A DNA stretch of 39,541 nt from NCBI GenBank assembly GCA_021847835.1, contig JAJZPR010000023.1:1-39541 (forward strand), in the 5' to 3' direction. Origin of the DNA: Pseudomonadota bacterium (GTDB taxonomy: Bacteria > Pseudomonadota > Gammaproteobacteria > Burkholderiales > Thiobacillaceae). Each line of letters opens with the position of its first letter. Position 1 is the first letter of the stretch. A program made the translations under genes and the position numbers. Under the pieces are notes generated by a model. That model was given only the letters and a program-made list of their open reading frames with translations. It was not told the DNA's origin and made no database searches. Below are positions 37,201 to 39,541 of the stretch, piece by piece.

Positions 37201-37677
37201 CGCGGCCGCATCGTCGACCTGGTGACGCAGGTGCTGCTCGAGACCGGCCTGGACGCGCGGCACCTCGAACTGGAGATCACCGAAAGCCTGCTCATGCACA
37301 AGGAAGAGGAGACGATCAAGGTGCTGCGGCAACTGCGCGAACTCGGCATCAGCATCGCCATCGACGATTTCGGGACCGGCTACTCGTCGCTGAGCTACCT
37401 CAAGCGCTTCCAGGTCAACAAGCTGAAAATAGACAAGTCCTTCGTGCGCGACATCGGGCAGGCCGCGGACAGCGAAGCCATCGCGCGCGCCATCATCGCC
37501 CTGGGCAAGAGCCTGCAGCTCAAGGTCATCGCCGAGGGCGTGGAAACCGTCATACAGCTGGGCTTCCTGGCCAGGGAAGGCTGCGACGAGGCGCAGGGCT
37601 TCCTTTACGGCAAGCCGATGCCGGCGGAGGATTTCGAGCGCCTGTTCCTGGCCGGCCCCGTGCCGGCCCATTCCTGA
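34294..37677 (+). CDS. Membrane GAF-GAF-PAS-GGDEF-EAL c-di-GMP signalling protein
   Basis: 1,127 residues. Membrane helix at 5-26, periplasmic loop to about 140, second helix 145-165, HAMP (166-220), GAF-like regions (about 255-400 and 415-560), PAS (570-690), GGDEF domain (695-860) with intact GGDEF (775-779) and EAL domain (875-1120) with EALLRWLHP (903-911). Both catalytic motifs look intact, so it could make and break cyclic di-GMP. The periplasmic loop between the two helices is the expected contact site for the binding protein encoded just upstream; the genes overlap by 4 nt (ATGA). Ligand and net direction of activity are unknown. Confidence 0.93.
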   Translation: MMLRLKLLLPLLLLFSAFSLPLYLYWLPAERAEHRALFLRTQHAQLDTLATALTEPLLRGDLALVQSTIAGVEQSNPEWQKVELVDPEGQALYLALNKREIRADPGNTEQLSHPVAYLDKLLGTLRVQLDLSSLMAESDRTARNFAVAGLGLLLLVLAGGSLLFERLIYRPIERLTTAAGRLAKGDFDVELPGEGRNETGMLSTAFRSMRDSIRDYQERLRQALQASHANAERLSRQNELLAAVGETQRCHIMMEKVPCPTFDEALRLALRLTQSEYGFIGEAGQDADGVPSLRMIAACDAGAEKCMPKTGSEIANPGATLAGAALAADGPVIVNDPARDPRPPGLPEGHPPLTAFLGLPLVRGEKTVGVIGLVNRAGGYTRELADWLAPELLAIANLMEGCRLREEREAAAAALNSIVQGTAAVTGADFLRELVRHLAQGLGVRYALVGRLTPDSARIQTLAVWSGNGYAENFEYELAGTPCETMVGRKICSYPRDVRRLFPQDHALAEMGAESYAGAPLYTEKDTALGLLAVLDDKPLRNTEMLHSLMSAFASRAGAELERQETEQALRLAAGVFENTAEGILVTDADLRILAVNQSFTRITGYTRAEVLGQTPRLLKSGRQGAQFYESMWNMLKTAGQWQGEIWNRRKNGEIYVEWLNISAIRDDAGKPIQYVGVFSDITNIKKTQADYEYLASHDTLTDLPNRILFQDRLKGALHRARREGHGIAVLFLDIDRFKNINDSLGHALGDQLLKAAAARLSALLRSGDTVARLGGDEFVLILDQIREPRNAAVFAQKLLSAFDDPIMINGHVLHITVSVGISLYPDDGADVDVLVRNADAAMYRAKEEGRNGFQFYTEKLTRLASERLEMEAALRRAVDDREFRLLYQPQVSLATGEVLGAEALLRWLHPKMGLLTPDRFIPLAEETGLIVPIGEWTLREACARMKAWDTAGARMQFVAVNLSGLQIQRGRIVDLVTQVLLETGLDARHLELEITESLLMHKEEETIKVLRQLRELGISIAIDDFGTGYSSLSYLKRFQVNKLKIDKSFVRDIGQAADSEAIARAIIALGKSLQLKVIAEGVETVIQLGFLAREGCDEAQGFLYGKPMPAEDFERLFLAGPVPAHS

Positions 37678-37784
37678 ACCTTGTTTTTTAAAGTAACTTG
37701 CCGCCGGGCACCCCCCGGCCACAGGTCTCTAAGCCAAGAAAGAGGTTAATAGAAACAGAAACCCCAACCCGTCCAGAAGAAATA

Positions 37785-37810
37785 AAAAAGGCCGCGCAAG
37801 CGGCCTTTTT
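37785..37810. terminator. Bidirectional terminator between rplI and the GGDEF-EAL gene
   Basis: AAAAAGGCCGC (37785-37795), loop GCAA, GCGGCCTTTTT (37800-37810). A strong symmetric stem with A and T runs on either side ends rplI on the minus strand and can end plus-strand transcripts too. A second hairpin, GCCGGG/CCCGGC, lies at about 37704-37720 without a T run. Confidence 0.9.
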
Positions 37811-37827
37811 CACGGTATCAAGACCGA

Positions 37828-38277
37828 TCAATGCTCGCCCAGCACGGACACGGTGATGTTCGCCGTGACGTCGGTGTGCAGGGACAGCACCACCGGGTAG
37901 TCGCCGATGGTCTTGAAGGGGCCTTCGGGCAGGCGCACTTCGCTCTTGGCGACGTCGTGGCCCTGGGCTTTCAGCGCCTCGGCGATGTCGGTATTGCCGA
38001 CGGAGCCGAACAGGCGGCCGTCGACGCCGGCCTTCTGGCTGATCTGCACCATGAGGCCTTCCAGTTTTTCGGCACGGGCCTGGGCGGCGGCCAGCTTCTC
38101 GGCCTGCTCCTTTTCCAGTTCGGTGCGGCGGGCCTCGAACTCGGCGATGTTGGCCGCGGTGGCACGCTTGGCATGGCCGCCGGGGATCAGGAAGTTGCGG
38201 GCGTAGCCGTCCTTGACCCTGACCACGTCGCCGAGGTTGCCGAGGTTGACCACTTTTTCCATCAGAATCACTTGCAT
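37828..38277 (-). CDS. rplI: 50S ribosomal protein L9
   Basis: 149 residues, normal length. [20 protein letters not shown] followed by [20 protein letters not shown] is the conserved rRNA-binding N-terminal domain; the long central helix ([20 protein letters not shown]) and the C-terminal domain ending [12 protein letters not shown] are complete. Last gene of the rpsF-priB-rpsR-rplI operon, 10 bp after rpsR, ended by the hairpin at 37785-37810. Confidence 0.98.
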   Translation of the reverse strand: MQVILMEKVVNLGNLGDVVRVKDGYARNFLIPGGHAKRATAANIAEFEARRTELEKEQAEKLAAAQARAEKLEGLMVQISQKAGVDGRLFGSVGNTDIAEALKAQGHDVAKSEVRLPEGPFKTIGDYPVVLSLHTDVTANITVSVLGEH

Positions 38278-38287
38278 CGCGGTCTCC

Positions 38288-38575
38288 TTAGTGCAGGTCG
38301 GTGTAGGGCAGCAGCGCCAGGAAGCGGGCGCGCTTGATGGCGGTGGACAGTTGGCGCTGGTAGTGCGACTTGGTGCCGGTGATACGGGCAGGAATGATCT
38401 TGCCGTTTTCGGTGATGAATTCCTTCAGCACTTCGACATCCTTGTAATCCACTTCCTTCGCGCCTTCGGCGGTGAAGCGGCAGAATTTGCGGCGCTTGAA
38501 AAGGCCGCGGTTGCCGCTGTCGCGGCGAGGCTTACCATCTTTTCCAACACCTTTTTTTGCAGTAGGACGAGCCAT
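38288..38575 (-). CDS. rpsR: 30S ribosomal protein S18
   Basis: 95 residues. [20 protein letters not shown] and [20 protein letters not shown], then [14 protein letters not shown], are the S18 core and end. A basic, low-complexity N-terminal extension ([20 protein letters not shown]) precedes it, about 20 residues longer than in E. coli. It lies between priB (5-bp gap) and rplI. Confidence 0.98.
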   Translation of the reverse strand: MARPTAKKGVGKDGKPRRDSGNRGLFKRRKFCRFTAEGAKEVDYKDVEVLKEFITENGKIIPARITGTKSHYQRQLSTAIKRARFLALLPYTDLH

Positions 38576-38580
38576 TTTGC

Positions 38581-38880
38581 TTATTCCTCAATCAATTGTT
38601 CAATCCACATCAACAGGTTGCGGCTGTTGTGTCCTGCGCGGGTAATCGAGCCTGTCATTTTTACCCGGCTGCCGGGTTTGAGGCCGGCGAGCTTGCGGGC
38701 ATTTTCCCCCTGGGCGGCAACGGTCAGTTCGCATTGCATCAATTGTCCTGACTGTTTCGACTGGTGCTTCAGCGTGGCGCGGGCAATGGGAATGCCGGCG
38801 GGGCTGTAGCGCAGGGGTTCCAGGTTGACGATTTCTCCGCCAAGAACGAGTCGGTTATCCAGCTCAGGCAGCTGCCGCAC
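38581..38880 (-). CDS. priB: Primosomal replication protein N (PriB)
   Basis: 99 residues, an OB-fold single-stranded DNA-binding protein that helps PriA restart stalled forks. [20 protein letters not shown] followed by [13 protein letters not shown], and [20 protein letters not shown], match the family. The start is a GTG at 38880 inside the end of rpsF, overlapping by 17 bp, so translation is coupled. Placement between rpsF and rpsR is the norm in beta- and gammaproteobacteria. Confidence 0.94.
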   Translation of the reverse strand: MRQLPELDNRLVLGGEIVNLEPLRYSPAGIPIARATLKHQSKQSGQLMQCELTVAAQGENARKLAGLKPGSRVKMTGSITRAGHNSRNLLMWIEQLIEE

Positions 38881-39247
38881 CCTCAGCTTCGGGCTTGGCT
38901 TCTCCGCCTTCCAGCACGGAACGCGCCTTCTCTTCCTTCATCATCGGCGAAGGCGTGGTCACGGCCTCGTCCTTGTTGATGATGAGGTGGCGCAGCACGG
39001 CATCGTTGAACTTGAAGCCGTGCTCGAGCTCGGCCAGGGTTTCCTGGTCGCACTCGATGTTCATCAGCACGTAGTGGGCCTTGTGCATCTTGGCGATGGG
39101 ATAGGCCAGCTGGCGGCGGCCCCAGTCTTCCAGGCGATGGATCTGCCCGGCGCGGCTGGTGATGTTGGTGCGATAGCGTTCGATCATGGCGGGTACCTGC
39201 TCGCTCTGATCGGGATGCACGATGAATACGATTTCGTAGTGGCGCAT
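38864..39247 (-). CDS. rpsF: 30S ribosomal protein S6
   Basis: 127 residues from [20 protein letters not shown], the classic S6 start, with AAAGGAG 6 nt upstream. [20 protein letters not shown] followed by [10 protein letters not shown] is the conserved middle part. The C-terminal tail is acidic and Ala/Glu-rich ([15 protein letters not shown]), as in many S6 proteins. The frame extends 30 codons upstream but through the promoter, so the internal ATG at 39247 is used. First gene of its operon. Confidence 0.98.
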   Translation of the reverse strand: MRHYEIVFIVHPDQSEQVPAMIERYRTNITSRAGQIHRLEDWGRRQLAYPIAKMHKAHYVLMNIECDQETLAELEHGFKFNDAVLRHLIINKDEAVTTPSPMMKEEKARSVLEGGEAKPEAEGAAAA

Positions 39248-39308
39248 GGTTCTCCTTTCGGTTGATTGAGCCCCCCGTTGCGCGACGGTGGAGCAAGGAA
39301 AGCGCGGG

Positions 39309-39337
39309 ATTCTACGCGCAAATTTAAGGAAAAACAA
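39309..39337 (-). promoter_or_regulatory. Sigma-70 promoter of rpsF-priB-rpsR-rplI
   Basis: On the minus strand TTGTTT (39332-39337), 17 bp, TAGAAT (39309-39314), about 60 bp before the rpsF ATG. The -10 box is the same as that of rplU. Confidence 0.8.
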
Positions 39338-39413
39338 GGGGATAGGGATCAGGATTCAGGGGGCAGGGAATGTGCTTCGCACTTTGTTTCAAAAAACGCG
39401 GGGTTTGCGCCAC

Positions 39414-39541
39414 CCTGATCCCTGATCCCTGATCCCTGATCCCTGATCCCTGATCCCTGATCCCTGATCCCTGATCCCTGATCCCTGATCCCTGATCCCT
39501 GATCCCTGATCCCTGATCCCTGATCCCTGATCCCTGATCCC
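39414..39541. repeat. Tandem heptamer array (CCTGATC)n
   Basis: The 7-bp unit CCTGATC is repeated without visible error about 18 times up to the right edge and probably beyond. Just before it, at about 39338-39369, lie inverted, imperfect forms of the unit (GGGATAGGGATCAGGATTCA), so the two could fold back on each other. It is not a multiple of three and no gene crosses it. Confidence 0.95.

Noticed and set aside
34282-37722. 1,146-codon open frame antisense to the GGDEF-EAL gene
   Set aside because: Shadow frame; the opposite strand has clear motifs over its whole length.

Overview
The window looks like a piece of a GC-rich betaproteobacterial chromosome, probably of the Nitrosomonadales/Rhodocyclales type. 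This rests on the priB-containing rpsF-priB-rpsR-rplI operon, rplU-rpmA-obgE divergent from ispB, tRNA-Pro next to pilS-pilR, and dispersed intergenic repeats. The placement is inferred from gene content and order; no database search was run.

Left part (1-11.4 kb): a type I-G (formerly I-U) CRISPR-Cas locus. It enters the window inside the end of an IS3-family element that has removed the start of csb1 (cas7). Next come csb2 (cas5-cas6), an antisense MazF-type toxin-antitoxin pair, a cas4-cas1 fusion, cas2, a leader of about 200 bp, and an array of 70 repeats that look identical, with 69 spacers. A ParDE-type toxin-antitoxin pair with a palindromic operator abuts the far end of the array, followed by a 30-codon remnant of another addiction-module protein. 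Adaptation genes and array look intact, but the interference complex looks damaged. cas3 and cas8 would lie beyond the left edge.

Middle (11.4-22 kb): housekeeping genes. On the minus strand are rplU-rpmA, then obgE with a Rieske ferredoxin and a TrpD-like protein in an overlapping cluster. On the plus strand are ispB, tRNA-Pro(CGG), tcdA, a small membrane-anchored zinc-ribbon-like protein, the pilS-pilR regulators of type IV pili, a thioredoxin-fold protein and ampD. A minus-strand CaCA-type cation exchanger lies between pilR and the thioredoxin-fold gene.

Selenium region (22-31.5 kb): a nearly self-contained selenocysteine cassette. fdnG encodes a Tat-exported formate dehydrogenase whose in-frame UGA (codon 196) is followed by a textbook bacterial SECIS hairpin. 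fdnH, fdnI, fdhE, selA, selB and the tRNA-Sec gene follow on the same strand. Only selD and fdhD are missing from the set.

Right part (31.5-39.5 kb): a ClsC-like phospholipase D lipoprotein that seems to start at CTG, then a PhnD-like periplasmic binding protein overlapping a large GAF-PAS-GGDEF-EAL c-di-GMP protein, with a structured leader of about 130 nt upstream. The minus-strand rpsF-priB-rpsR-rplI operon and a heptamer tandem repeat end the window.
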